A DNA stretch of 64,000 bases from Myoxocephalus aenaeus. Its lineage: Eukaryota > Chordata > Actinopteri > Perciformes > Cottidae. The DNA is taken from positions 1,784,001 to 1,848,000 of the forward strand of contig JBAMJR010000168.1 of NCBI GenBank assembly GCA_038501785.1. The letters are read 5' to 3'. Of the stretch, positions 9,621 to 21,803 are shown in pieces; within the stretch, counting starts at the first letter, position 1; the number at the start of each line of letters is the position of its first letter. The notes beneath the pieces are model-generated. The model was not told the DNA's origin and did no database searches. It saw only the letters and a list, made by a program, of their open reading frames with translations. Position numbers and translations under genes: made by a program.

Positions 9621-10927
9621 GGGGCACTGCTCTTTCTTCCCGTGTTCAGTCGTAGGGACTTCTACGGAAGAAGAGTTATAATACTTGTGTTATTTTATTT
9701 TTTTGCGATTTAAAAAAATATTTTCAACAACAAATAATCACCTTTATACCATATTTTGATCAGAACATCCAGCACGATATGAGCCGGATTTCCCAAAAAT
9801 GCCTCCTCAAGCGTTTCAACTCCCACAAGCCTGTAGGGTTACGGCCATGTGTCTTTTATTGAAATCCGAAGTTGTAAGGGGTACTTTAACGTTACGATCG
9901 GCGCGGCAAATTTCCGGAGTTTACGTAAGTACTTAACCTTAACGGTTACTTTGATTATTTTTTTTTAACCATAGGTCTCTTCTCAAGGGTTACGGTCATT
10001 TAGAAATGTAAATGAAGTTAAACAACGATGTGGTTACGGGGATAATTAAGGGAAAACATTTTAGTCCGAGAATAGGCGTGGGGGGCATGGTGCGCTTGGT
10101 TTCCAATAGGATAATAAATTAACCTTTCCAAAAATAGATGTCAACATGTTGTTACCATGGTCGATGTACCGGTCTACCTCAACTTTCACAGGGTTGTTAC
10201 AGTGTTTCTCGATTGCCAAGACACATTTCTTGAAACGGTCACCCATTTTCAAATACTGCTCTTAAAATAATATACACTATCAAGCAGTCAGTAAACAATA
10301 CACCAATAAATAGAAAACACATTGTTCAAAACATAGTTCACAGGGAGAAGTAGATTTTTAATCTCAAAACAAATTTCATATGAACGAAAACATGTTCGAT
10401 TACAGTAGCTCAATTGATCAGAAATTACTACTGTGCTTTGCTCTTTGCAATTTTTTTGTTCTTCCTCGTACCCCTATTTTTACAGTACTGTACCCTGCAT
10501 CTCACAAACGTGTCCTTTCTCTCTATGATACTGTAATTCTTGTTCTTTGATATGAACCTGCAAAATCGATTGAGCAGTCAGTACTGATACTGTAACAAAT
10601 AGAAAGCACGATGTTCAAGGCCATACAATTTGTTTATTGTACATTATACAGCCTACAATGCACTGTAGGCCTACTACAGTATACAATACTACAGTAAAAG
10701 GGACAAAAAGCAAAGGAGTCAACATGTTAATGTGCTTCTTCTTGTCTTTGGGCTGGGTCAGGCCAGAGCACTTCGTCGACATCACAAGCAATATTTTCTC
10801 TCCTGAGGCAACGGGGGAGGAAGCCTCTTGTGTGCCGTATCCAGCCCTGACATGATTCCTCACCTATAACACCACAGGCTAATTCCATGGCTTGCAGCAG
10901 ATTTACTCTGGTGTAGGGTGTCTATCA
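9621..10927. other. No gene recognised
   Basis: Contains a diverged direct repeat (GAGCAGTCAGTA-type words at 10277 and 10571, about 294 bp apart, each followed by AATAGAAA and TGTTCAA) and many TACAGTA words. This looks like decayed mobile DNA but no family could be named. Confidence 0.5.
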
Positions 10928-11220
10928 CAGTGATTCTTAACCATAGGGCCGCAGCCTCCCATTGGGCCGCGAGCGCCACCTAGAGGGCCGCCAAAAACTT
11001 TCCGTTTTCACCTGTGGGCCACGAGGGCCGCATAGGTAATCAATTGCAGATATATCACTGTTGTCCACGAGACGCTCAGTTACAATACAGCTTCCCACCA
11101 CTTGGTGGCGGTAATGCGTCAGTCAGTTTTGTAACAGGCTCCAATATGCCGAAGAAGAAGTATTTAAAACGAAAAAATTAAGACGAAATTGCTGCTAAAC
11201 ACCCCCCCCAAACGTCTAAA
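10928..11220 (+). mobile_element. 5' end of a hAT element (CAGTGATTCTTAACC family)
   Basis: Begins CAGTGATTCTTAACCATAGG and is closely similar over about 280 bp to the copy at 63524. A start codon near 11144 begins MPKKKYLKRK, matching the coding start seen in the 63.8-kb copy, but a stop follows at once and the sequence is lost after 11220. No right terminus. Confidence 0.7.
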
Positions 11221-11417
11221 TGTGTGTGCAAGTACACTGTAACAAGATTACTGTAGAATGTACAGTAACTAGCTGGCAGCTTTTAGCAAGTAAGTAGCTG
11301 TAGTATATTTCACAGTATGCTTACTGTAAAATTAATCACAGTACCCATGACATACTGTAGTTATTTTTACAGTAATAATCAGTCAGTACGTCATTGTTTT
11401 TACAGTAGTAACACAAA

Positions 11418-11445
11418 TACTATACTTGTGAACACAAGTATAGTA
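11418..11445. repeat. Perfect hairpin, 13-bp arms, 2-base loop
   Basis: Arms 11418-11430 and 11433-11445 around aa. It directly abuts the end of the piggyBac-like copy at 11446, where a TTAA would be expected but is absent. Confidence 0.95.
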
Positions 11446-12558
11446 CCCTCTGAGGTCGGCGCCCGCGTCGAAGCGTTACACCAGGTGTCTAAATGTTTAA
11501 TAAAATTATATCATCACAATAATACGTCACATAAATATGGTTAAAAATCTGGCGGATAGATATGGTTTCCACTTCCGCGTCTGAGCATCTAAACATGGAC
11601 ATGAGGCGTGCAAAGCTTCACTGTGAGTCAGAAGGTGCCAAGCAAAGAGTCCTGAGCAGAGCTATATTGGAGGGGACTGACGGCGCAGCTTCAGAGCTGA
11701 AGGATTCACTAACAGGAGCTAGCCGGAGTTAACGGGCCAGATAGCTGGCCACAGCGTTTCTGTGAGACTGAACGGTGAGTAATCAATTGTTGAATCTATC
11801 ACGTTAACTTGTTACAGTGAACATAGTACGACCAGTAGTGTTGGACCTCCATTATATGTTTGTAAGACAGTAAATAACGTGTGTTGACGAGAGCTACGAG
11901 CGATTAGCACGTCGGTAAATAGTTCCGTGTTGGCTGTTATCTTCCGTGTCTATGACTGAACGGTGCATAATCAACTGTTGTCTCTATCACGTTAACTTTC
12001 TTACAGTGAATTTATACTGACTGTATTAATGTATTTTACAGAGTGGATTCAGAGCTGTGAGGGTCCAGAGGACAACATGCAGCATCGCTGCAGCAGTCTC
12101 CCTGTCCGTCTGCCTGCCAACACATCACCTAGCAGGCCGCAAAGCCAGCCACAGCTCATCATCCCCACCATATAATAATAAATTTTTTTAGACATTAAAT
12201 TACATGTGTCTACCATTTTATTCATATATTCCACTGCTTTTGTGAACCTAAGACCTTTTGGTAAACCAATTTCCATCACCAAAACCGCTATCCCACATGA
12301 GTAAAGTTATGTTTTCACAACAAATATGAGACATTTCCAAAATCAAGATTACATTTTTCAGCTTTAGTCATATTTTCATATTTACACTTGTGCCTTTGGG
12401 ACAATGGTGCCTCATTATATAGATAGCTGAGATTGTTCTGTATTTTTTGATATACAACACATGATTTTGTATCATATGCTAGTGACTTTAAAAAGGGGAA
12501 TTTAAAAAGTATGTAAAATCAAGAAAAATCAAGAAATTGACCACCAGACCTCCAAGTG
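11446..12558 (-). mobile_element. piggyBac-like non-autonomous element, copy 1
   Basis: Inverted relative to the copy at 15375-16826 and alignable with it from end to end. Its right edge is CAAGTG followed by TTAA at 12559-12562, the piggyBac target. Its left edge (CCCTCTGAGG) lacks TTAA. No transposase; assignment rests on the TTAA flanks and CCCTTT/CACT-type ends of the pair. Confidence 0.65.
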
Positions 12559-12971
12559 TTAACAGCAAATCCTAGACTACTGTAACATTCATTACTGTAT
12601 TCAGTTTAATACTGTAAATGAACAGTAAAATAATTAAATACAGTAAAATAAAGCCACAGATTTTTTTTCAACAAAAGTAATGTATTTTAATACTTTCAAA
12701 ATGTTATACAAATTTTACATTACAACAACACTTTTTCATGGCATACACCATACAAAACAGAACAAACAAGATTTTGTATTTTTCTCTTTCTCTACTTTTA
12801 TCATGTAGAGCACATGTGTCAAACTCAAGGCCCGCGGGCCACATCCGGCCTGTGAATGAATTATCTTTGGCCCGCATGATAAAATCTATTTACTATTAGA
12901 GCTGGCCCGCCGGTATATCGCACGCATCACCATAATACTACAAATCCCACAATGCACTGTCCGTGTGTCGT

Positions 12972-12999
12972 CGCGCATTCGCGGGCCCGCGAATGCGCG
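12972..12999. repeat. 28-bp perfect palindrome
   Basis: GC-rich, no loop (arms 12972-12985 and 12986-12999), 60 bp upstream of the transposase start. Confidence 0.95.
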
Positions 13000-13059
13000 C
13001 CTCACAGTCTGTATTACATACCACTTGTGTCAACTTTCAACTATCCCTCTCCCCAAAAA

Positions 13060-14853
13060 ATGGCTAAACGAAAGGTGGAATTTGAAAACAGGAGTTTTCA
13101 AGACAGGTGGGAGGCACAGTATATGTTCGCGGATGTAAAGGGCAAAGCTGTGTGTCTTCTGTGCGGAGACAGTGTGGCTGTAATGAAAGAATACAACATA
13201 GGAAGACACTATGAAACGAAGCACCAAGACAGATACAAGCATCTGGACACGACACAAAGGCTACAGAAGGTAGAGGAGTTAAAAAGAAGTCTGGGGTCAC
13301 AGCAGACACCAGACTTCACTAAAGCCAAATCACAAAGCGAGGCTGCTGTTAAGGCCAGTTTTATTGTGGCAGCAGAGGTTGCGAAATCAGCCCGGCCCTT
13401 TACCGAGGGGGAATTTGTCAAAAACTGCATGATTAAAGTTTGCGACGCCGTGTGCCCAGAAAAAAGGCAAGCATTTTTAAATGTGAGCCTAAGCCGAAAC
13501 ACCGTTGCTGACCGTGTGCGTCACCTTGCTGCCAATCTCCAACAACAGCTTGTGGGAAAGGGAAAAGATTTCATCGCATACTCCCTTGCTGCGGATGAGA
13601 GCACCGACACTTCTGATACTGCCCAGCTGTCAATTTTCATCCGTGGAGTGGACTCAAGCCTGTGCGTAACAGAAGAGTTTTTGGGATTACACCCAATGCA
13701 TGGCAGAACTACGGGGAAAGATCTCTTTGAAGAGGTGTCCAGATGTGTAGATAAAATGGGGCTGCGTGGGATAAACCTGTGGGACTGACAACAGATGGAG
13801 CGCCTGCGACGTGCGGTCAAAAGAGTGGATTGGTGGGGAGGATCCGAGAAAAGATGAAGGAGGAAAACGTCACAAGTGAGTTGACAGTTTATCACTGCAT
13901 CATACACCAGGAGTCGTTGTGTGGCAAAGCCTTGAAAATGGAACATGTGATGAGCATCATAATATTAGCGGTTAACTTTATCAGAGCCAAAGGTTTAAAT
14001 CACCGCCAGTTCAAGTCTTTTTTTTCCAGAGGAGTTAGGTACAGAATATGGTGACTTTCCCTATCACACAGAGGTGCGATGGCTAAGCCAGGGAAAGGTG
14101 CTGGAAAGATTTTTCCAGTTGCGTGAGGAGATCTGTGAGTTCATGGAAAGCAAAGGGAAAGACACAGCAGAGCTCCAAAATAAAATGTTTCTGTGTGAAG
14201 TGGCGTTCCTGTGTGACATCACAAGCCACCTGAATGCGCTCAACCTGCAGCTTCAGGGGCGGGGCCACGTCATCACTGACATGTACGCTACAGCGAGGGC
14301 GTTTAAAACCAAGCTGCGCCTGTGGGAGACGCAGATGCTGCAGGAAAACTTGAGCCATTTCCCGCACTGCCAAACAATGAAAGAGCAGGTCGCTGCCTTC
14401 CCAACTACACAGTTTGCTGAAAAACTCGGCATACTTGGTGCTGACTTCACACGGCGATTTGCTGATTTTGAAGGCCAAAAAAGCAGGTTTGAACTGCTCA
14501 CTAATCCATTTGCAGCTGACGTGGAAAACGCACCATCAAACCTCCAAATGGAGCTGATTGAGCTCCAATCTAGTGACACACTGAAGGCAAAATATGACTC
14601 TGTGGGCGCTGCAGAGTTTCCACGTTTCATCCCCGACACAATGCCCCAGCTGCGCTCCCAGGCTGCTCAAACGCTCTCTATGTTTGAACAACTGTTTTCT
14701 TTGATGAAGATGACCAAAACTTCACACCGGACTCGTCTTACTGATGAGCACCTTCACTCCATCCTGAGGATTTCCTCAGCTCAGAGCCCGACCCCAGACA
14801 TTGATGAACTTGTATCCAAGATGAGACACCAAGTGTCTGGCTCAGACCAGTGA
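13060..14853 (+). pseudogene. hAT transposase related to the GTF2IRD2 C-terminal region
   Basis: Three frames cover one protein of about 590 residues. N-terminal BED-like finger CLLCGDSVAVMKEYNIGRHY followed by ETKH. First catalytic region DESTDTSD (about residue 180), second TTDGAPATCG, then a CX2H-type region (HCIIHQESLCGKAL), a helical middle, and a C-terminal MFEQLFSLMK with the third acid. The start ATG at 13060 is chosen because MAKRKVEFENRSF is the usual start; an upstream ATG at 12952 is in frame but crosses a palindrome. Two frame breaks, near 13775 and 14050, disable it. GTF2IRD2 in mammals is known to carry a captured Charlie-type transposase; here it is a transposon copy, not the host gene. 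Confidence 0.85.
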
Positions 14854-15374
14854 GCATCACAGAGCAGCAAACGGTGCTTTGACGCATTTTCAGTTTTTAA
14901 TGTAGTTTCATTTTTTTTCTCTTGCTACTACAGGACATTTGATTTGTCTTTGAAGTAAATTATTTTTGGCTGTTTGCCTGTAGAAACTGTTTCCACTTGA
15001 AATTACTCTGGAAAAACTGCAGATAGAGCCATAAGCAATTAATGAAACTGATTTTATTACTTTTATTTTTATTTATTTATGTATTATTTATAATTTTTAT
15101 TTCATAATTAATGTTGTTTTATAGGCAATACTCTATAGACCTTGTTAGTTCCAGGTTCAATATGTGCACTACGGTTCTTAAGTTTTCAATAAACGTTGAA
15201 CCCATCTGGCCCTTGACTCTGGCCCCAATTTCAAACAATAAAATGTATTGCAAACAAACAAACAAAAATGAGTGTTACTTTATCGAACTGTAATCCTCTC
15301 TCTGGGGTCTTCTCCATGAACTGGAGTCCCTTCATGAACCGAAGTCAATCCCTACAGTGGAGTCTCTTCCTTAA

Positions 15375-16826
15375 CACTCTGGGGTCTGGGGGTCAATTTC
15401 TTGATTTCTCGATTTTACATACTTTTTAAATTCCCCTTTTTAAAGTCACTAGCATATGATACATACTCATGTGTTGTATATCAAAAATTACAGAACAATC
15501 TCAGCTATCTATATAATGAGGCACCATTGTCCCAAAGGCACAAGTGTAAAGAGAAAATATGACTAAAGCTGAAAAATGGAATCTGGATTTTGTAAATGTT
15601 TCCTATTTGTTGTGAAAACATAACTTTACTCCGGTATCAGTTTTGGTGATGGAAATTGGTTTACCAAAGGTCTTGGGTTCACAAAAGCAGTGGAATATAT
15701 GAATAAAATGGTAGACACATGTAATGTAATGTCTAAAACCAAATTTATTATTATATGGTGGGGATGATGAGCTGTGGCTGGCTTTGCGGCCTGCTAGGTG
15801 ATGTGTTGGCAGGCAGACGGACAGGGAGGCTGCTGCAGCGATGCTACATGTTGTCCTCTGGACCCTCACAGCTCTGAATCCACTCTGTAAAATACATTAA
15901 TACAGTCAGTATGAGTTCACTGAAAGAAAGTTAACGTGATAGAGACAACAGTTGATTACCACCGTTCATAGCTGTAGTCAGCTATCTCCGTTAGCTCTCG
16001 TTAGCTCGCGCCGTGTTAGCAGCACCTAACGTGACATAAACACTACAGTAGTAACGATTAACGGAGATCCAGCGCTACTAGGCTTACTATGTTCACTGTA
16101 AGAAAGTTAACGGTGATAGAGACAAGTTGATTATGCACCGTTCAGTCGTAGACACGGAACAGCCAACACGGCACTATGTAGTGACGTGCTAAAGCTAAAT
16201 TATCGTCAACACACACGTTATTTACGGTCTTACAAACACATAATGGAGGTCCAACACTACTGGTCGTACTATGTTCACTGTAAGAAAGTTAACGGTGATA
16301 GGGACAACAGTTGATTACGCACCGTTCAGTCATAGACACGGAAAATAACAGCCAACACGGCACTGTGTCGTGACGTGCTAACGCTAAGCTATCGTCAACA
16401 CACAAATGTTATTTACGGTCTTACAAACACATACGGAGATCCAACACTACTGGTCGTACTATGTTCACTGTAATAGGGACAACAATTGATTACTCACCGT
16501 TCAGTCTCACAGAAACGCTGTAGCCAGCTATCTGGCCCGTTAGCTCCGGCTAGCTCCTGTTAGTGAATCCTTCAGCTCTGAAGCTGCGCCGTCAGTCCCC
16601 TCCAATATAGCTCTGCTCAGGACTCTTTGCTTGGCACCTTCTGACTCACAGTGAAGCTTTGCACGCCTCATACATGTCCATGTTTAGATGCTCAGACGCG
16701 GAAGTGGAAACCATATCCGCCAGATTTGAAACCATATCTCTGTGACGTATTATTGTGATGATATAATTTTATTAAAAATTGAAACACCTGGTTTAACGCT
16801 TCGAAGTGGGCCCCGCCCCCAAAGGG
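15375..16826 (+). mobile_element. piggyBac-like non-autonomous element, copy 2
   Basis: Flanked by TTAA at 15371-15374 and 16827-16830, with ends CACTCTGGGG and (reversed) CCCTTTGGGG. It is longer than copy 1 (1452 versus 1113 bp) because an internal 180-190 bp block is repeated (15905-16500). No coding region. Confidence 0.75.
15905..16500. repeat. 180-190 bp tandem repeat, about 3.3 copies
   Basis: The word actatgttcactgtaagaaag recurs at 16085, 16267 and (partly) 16457, with a diverged unit at 15905. The inverted copy at 11446-12558 has a single unit, so the expansion followed element divergence. Confidence 0.85.
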
Positions 16827-16830
16827 TTAA

Positions 16831-17075
16831 CTTGAATCTTCTTTCTGGTCCTCTTCCCTGCAGTGGAAGGACAGAGAGAAATTGGTTACCGATTCCCATT
16901 AGAAATACCGCAATATGTTTCTACTACTGATATCACTACATAAAAGGGCAAGCGCTCCCACGGCCTGTGTTCTGTGTAACTGTGAATAGGAGCTAAATAC
17001 ACTTTAACTCAATAATACCCTGATGTCTTTATGTAGAGTATTCAAGGTCAAATTAATTAACAATCTCACCTGGTA
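16831..17075. other. Downstream flank of the SAM gene; LTR-like composition
   Basis: Includes ataaaagggc followed by gctaaatacactttaactca, which could be a promoter/leader of an LTR, but ends were not found. With 15236-15370 it may be one repeat split by the piggyBac-like element (gtggagtctcttcc before, cctcttccctgcagtgg after). Confidence 0.35.
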
Positions 17076-18690
17076 TCAATTGTTCTGCCAATCATAATCA
17101 ATGAAGTCCCTGATGAACGAAGCCACATGCGGATTGAGGGACTCGTTCTTCCTGTGGACCACCCTGCCAGTCCTTCTGCTGACCTGGAGCTTGGCGGCGC
17201 ACTTGCTCGGTTCTGGATTTATCCTGACAAAAAAATCTGTAAATACAAGAAAACATCATACATTACCTCAGCCAAGGAGAAAAACTTGGTTTCAGTGATA
17301 GTTCTGATTACAGCTGTGCTGCCACATTGCATCCACCAAAGAGAAGAAGTGGGCCGAACTGCCCTCAGAAAGGCTACAGTGCGAATTCAGGAGGAACTGC
17401 CGAATTCAAGTGATGGTTATAAATAGTTTTTCTACTCCTAGGCTAAATCAGTTTTCTAAATTTGAGTAGTATTTTACTAGTCAAGTAAGTGTTTACTTAA
17501 CGAGTACTCTAGTACTGGTTCCTATCCCTAGTGAAGAATATCAACAATAAATCAGTGCTTACCTTTGGATAAATTCCAGGGATGTGGCTGCCTCCTCTGG
17601 GTATTCAATGTTAAAGACGTAATATGACCCAAAGAGGACAGCAAGAGCAGAAGTGAAATCTGTATGGCCCCTTAGTTGGAAGACAACTCTGCCCTCAATG
17701 GAGAGCATCCATTTCTTGGCTCCCAGAATGGAATTTCCTAAAAATTAAGATGACAGTGCACAACATTTAACTTGATAGGGTATAACATTTCACATAAAAA
17801 GCAGAATCACATAACAACGCTTAAAAATGCATCGTGCCTTGTTGAATTAAGCACACTGAGTTTTACAAAAAAGTACACATCCCTTCCATAAAATCTTCTC
17901 ATGCCTAGCCAGGTAGTGTGCATGTGCAGAGCAGAAGTCATGTCCAATAAATAAGCTCAAATGAAACTCATGCACTTCTTTTGGAAATAAATCTGTGTTT
18001 GGGAGGTCCTGAGCATACTGGATCAGCGACAGCTAGTCATTTTTGGTTTACCATGACGCTTGTAATTAGATCTTTCTTTGTCAGAGGTTCAAGGCAGCCC
18101 ACGGTGGCTACTTAATGCTAATATGCTTTGATGGTGAAGTAACCCTTAATGTCAGCCTATGTTGTGTTTTGTCTAGTGCTGGGATCTTACCAAGCATGAT
18201 GAGCCTTGGTGTGCTAGGCAGGGAAACCTGGGCCTCAATATCAGCCTGGGTGGAAGTTTCCTGCAACACAAAATAAACAGACAACACTATTAGAAATTCT
18301 AATAAGGTGAAACATTAAAGAAAAAATTGAATTGTGCCAATACTGTACAAAAAATATTTACATCAGCCAAGAGGAAAAGGGCATCTTCCTTTTCTTTGAA
18401 GTAAGCAATCATGGATAGTATTGCTGCAAGTCCAGTATCTATGTCTTCCATCGGTTGCTCAAGGCCGTGAAGGACCATCTTCACTTCCTGTTTCCATTTC
18501 AAAAGCTGACTTTTGAAATAGTGGAGCACTCGTTTCCCCTTTACAGCAAGTGATTCACGTAGTCTTGACTCTAGCTCAATTCCTGTCAATGTGCAGAAGT
18601 GCTGCAGTAAAAACCTCTGCATGAGGAGGAATGGCCAATTTTTCTGTATATCTGACGCAATGCTTTTAAATTCTTGACTTATTATCTTGA

Positions 18691-18745
18691 CATCGTGACA
18701 TTAATGCAACTCCCTCACCGAGGGAGTTGCATTAATGTCACGATG
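18691..18745. repeat. Perfect hairpin, 26-bp arms, 3-base loop
   Basis: Arms 18691-18716 and 18720-18745, loop acc. It lies in the SAM-gene coding exon just left of the Harbinger element. It duplicates coding sequence in reverse, so it arose after the gene. Confidence 0.97.
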
Positions 18746-19430
18746 CTGTGGCTCATACTAATGTCATAAGGACTCGCTTCTGGTCTGCTCCTCTTTGTCC
18801 CTCCTGGGAATAAATAGTCATTAGCTCTTCTTTCTTCTGATAGGGCCGTTTCTCAATATGTGTTCTTCTCTGTACTTGTGAACTTCTGAAACGTCATCAG
18901 TCCGAGCCCAAGTACTGTTCCAATTCAAAGTTCGCATCAAGCCAAGCACGGTCGAAATGCGATAGGCGATAAGTTAGTTGTTTAAGAATCAAATTGGTCT
19001 TCGGTTTGTCGAGATTCAGCCGATAAAAAAAATTTATCCGACTGTGTCGGAGCCGCTAGCGGGACCGTCAGTAAACCAGCACCGGGGGCTCAGCGTCACG
19101 GTGCCCGGCTAGAACAGCCTGCTCTCGGCCAGTCTGTTTGAAATTTGCCGGTGGTATTGTCGTCTCTGTTGTACGGTTAAACATGAGCTATAATTCGGTT
19201 TGGTTGAATCTAACGAACAATCTTTTGGTCTCAATAGTCTATTGTTTGTTTACAGGTAACGTTAAATCCGTTTTATTATTATAATTATATTTTAATTTAA
19301 CTTTAACGTTGACCTAGAGCCCTGTCTTTTAACTTCTGACCGACTTGTTAGCTCCTCTCTATCATATTATACAGACTGATTATGCTGTCTATCAATGTGT
19401 ATTATAACCTGCAATTTAAATTAAGGGACA

Positions 19431-20285
19431 TCTGAGGAAACCCGGGCCCTTATAGACTGGCGTGTGGCCAATGAGAGCCTTTTCACAGGCCGTCGATATT
19501 CATGCAAGACTGGATGGGAGTGAGTATTGATTTTGAGTGCTTTTCTCTTGCGTCTAGGTAAGGGTTGTAGCCTTGTGCAGTCTCAATCTGAAATATTTAA
19601 CATCTTATTGAAGAGGGTTAGGGTTGGACCCGTGTCACTGTGGTTTTATGTTTTGCCCAGGGACTTTGTTACTACAGCTGGCCTGGGGGTTACTGTGAAA
19701 CAGGCCCGGAAGAAGTGGAACAATTTGAAGAACAAGTACAAGGTAATCTCTTCTTTGTATTATATTTCAATTTAATATGATTCCCCAAAAAGAGTAATTT
19801 GCCAGGCCAATTGTGAAACTCAACAAAGACAACAGGGATGCAGTGGGTGCTCTTTGGGACTTTGAATACATTCAAACAGTCAGCCTCACTAGTAAATCAT
19901 TCCCTACTTGTAGGAGCTTAGGGACCCTCCAACAGGAAAAGGGGTAGAGGCCGGTAGTGTGACTGCTGCCACCTGGCAGTGGTACAGCGTCATGGATGCT
20001 GCACTCCAGGGGCAGCATTCTATCAGTCCGCCCCTGGTAGTTGTAGCAAACCTGACTGCCACTGCAGGTGATAGTGTCAGTGCACCGGCCTCTGCCCCTT
20101 CTACTGAAGAAGCAAGGGATGCCAAGCAGCCGAGCAGGAAGAGGACCAGGGAAAGAGAGTGTCTTGGACTTCCTGAAAGAGCAGGCAGAGAGAGACTAAG
20201 AACTGCAAAGAGAGGCAGTGGCAAGAGAGGCAGAGGGCCAGAGGGCTGCAACAGAGCGAGCAGAAAGATACTTGTCTCTGTTTGA
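19431..20285 (+). pseudogene. Harbinger MYB/MADF-like DNA-binding protein
   Basis: Exon to 19519 encodes ALIDWRVANESLFTGRR...W (MADF-like start) and ends at a GTGAGT donor. A second exon ends at 19742 with GVTVKQARKKWNNLKNKYK and a GTAATC donor. The third, from 19914, continues ELRDPPTGKGVEAG and TAATWQWYSVMDAALQG. In Harbinger elements this protein binds the transposon ends and brings the transposase to the nucleus. Near 20150 the frame shifts; in the other frame VLDFLKEQAERD and ERYLSLFEKLVNKCKY (the usual coiled C-terminus) are readable with a stop between them. Degenerate. Confidence 0.8.
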
Positions 20286-20490
20286 GAAACTTGTAAATAA
20301 ATGTAAATATGTTTGAATTTCAACCCAGGATATACATTTTTGAAAGCAATTGAGTATATTTACAACAACAAAGTCCTGTTTTTTTGTCAGGCAGTTACAC
20401 TTTAATTAGGCAGAACAAGACTATATACACAAACTTATACACGAAAGACTATATACACAAACTTAATGAACTATTTTCTGGGGAGGTTAT

Positions 20491-21345
20491 CTACAGGTAG
20501 TCATGTTGACCCAGACATGCCGGCAGTCCTTCGGGAGCCGAAATCTGGGCAGCAAGCCTTCCTCTGACCCCGTTCCCAGACAGATTCCTGTCAGCAGTGT
20601 CTTCCTTCATTTCTTCTGGGCCCTCCTCCTCCTCCAGGATGTCACCTGCTGCCACACAAATGTTATGAAGGACACAACAGGCAGCGATCACCTTTGGGGC
20701 TCCAGGGCCTTCAAGAAAATGGAGCGCCAGCGTGTTTTCAGGACCCCAAAGGTGCATTCAATTATGTTTCTTGCCCTCGCATGGTGCCTGTTGTAGCAGG
20801 CTTCCACTTGGCCTGTGAATTAACATAGAAAATGTAAGATGTCAACAAAGTGACAATTTGGTGTGTGTGTGTGTGTGTGTGTGTTCGCTCTTACTTGCTA
20901 CAGGCTGGCGGTAGGGTGTCATGATGGCAACGGGATGTTGCAGACACGGGTACCCTCCGTCTCCCAACAGAAAGTACCCAGCTGGTGGGTACAGGGCCCG
21001 CTTATACATCAGCGACCTCCGCAGCATGAGCGCATCATGGACCGATCCTGGGTTTCCGATGTACACATCTAGAAATGTGCCCTTGGCATCACAGATGCCC
21101 TGCAGTAGAATTGAGGGGAACATTTTCCGATTGATGTACGACCTCTTGTGCTATGCAGGAGGAAGGATCCGGACGTGACACCCATCGATTGCACCGGCAG
21201 CACAGCGGAACGCCTCATGGCCAGCAAGGCGAGCAAAGCCGGTCCCCACCTCCTCCATCTCCTCTACTTTGGGGAAATGCACCACTCTATGGAGGATCGT
21301 CATAATTTCATAATAAAGAATAGATATTAGATACACCTCCCAGTA
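20491..21345 (-). pseudogene. Harbinger (HARBI1-type) DDE transposase
   Basis: Minus-strand motifs in order: FRCAAGAIDGCHVRILPP (first D), VYIGNPGSVHDALMLRRS (second D), YFLLGDGGYPC, an intron between a GTAAGA donor near 20888 and an acceptor near 20817, then ARNIIECTFGVLKTRWRS (the third acid) and VIAACCVLHNICVAAGD. An in-frame TAG follows ILPPA (near 21150) and a frame break follows FLKALEP (near 20700). The N-terminal DNA-binding half is not clear upstream of 21345. The enzyme would cut the element out and join it at TWA sites; this copy is disabled. Confidence 0.85.
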
Positions 21346-21760
21346 CAACAGCAGCAGAAACTACATTAAACTAAATGATCATGTCCCTAAAACATTAAAT
21401 CTAAGTTTTACACAATATTAAACTACATATTTTTTTCTTTGGGTGTAAGAAGTAAGCTGTCATGTCTAGCTATAAGTGGGAGGACAGGTTACACAGAAGA
21501 ACAATGGGTAGCCTGTTTAAAAAAAAGCGTAATGTTAAGACAGACTTACAAAGCAATAAAGACATGCGATTAAGGCACGTCTCCTCTCCGTCCTCGCGGC
21601 TCTTCTTTGACGGATTCGCCTCCCGAGTTCGGCCGCCTCCTCTTCGGCTTCTTGATACAGATGGCCGACTGCGATCGTAATCGCAACCCTCTGGGTCCGA
21701 TCCATTATTATAATATATCTATAATATATAGATGTGTAATATATATATATATATAATCTA

Positions 21761-21803
<43 letters not shown>

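Larger units (their letters stand above)
12811..15235 (+). mobile_element. hAT (Charlie/GTF2IRD2-type) element
   Basis: Left end CACATGTGTCAAACTCAAGG followed by GGCCCGCGGGCC, a form of the widespread CAGGGGTGTCAAACTCA terminus. A transposase pseudogene (13060-14853) fills the body. The right end, GGCCCCAATTTCAAAC near 15225, is a degraded or truncated counterpart. The element lies between two inverted piggyBac-like copies. Confidence 0.8.

Noticed and set aside
13060..14853. Host GTF2IRD2 gene
   Set aside because: Only the transposase part is present, flanked by a hAT terminus; no I-repeat domains.
20863..21178. Plus-strand frames at 20863-21178
   Set aside because: Reverse of the Harbinger transposase coding sequence, which has clear catalytic motifs on the minus strand.
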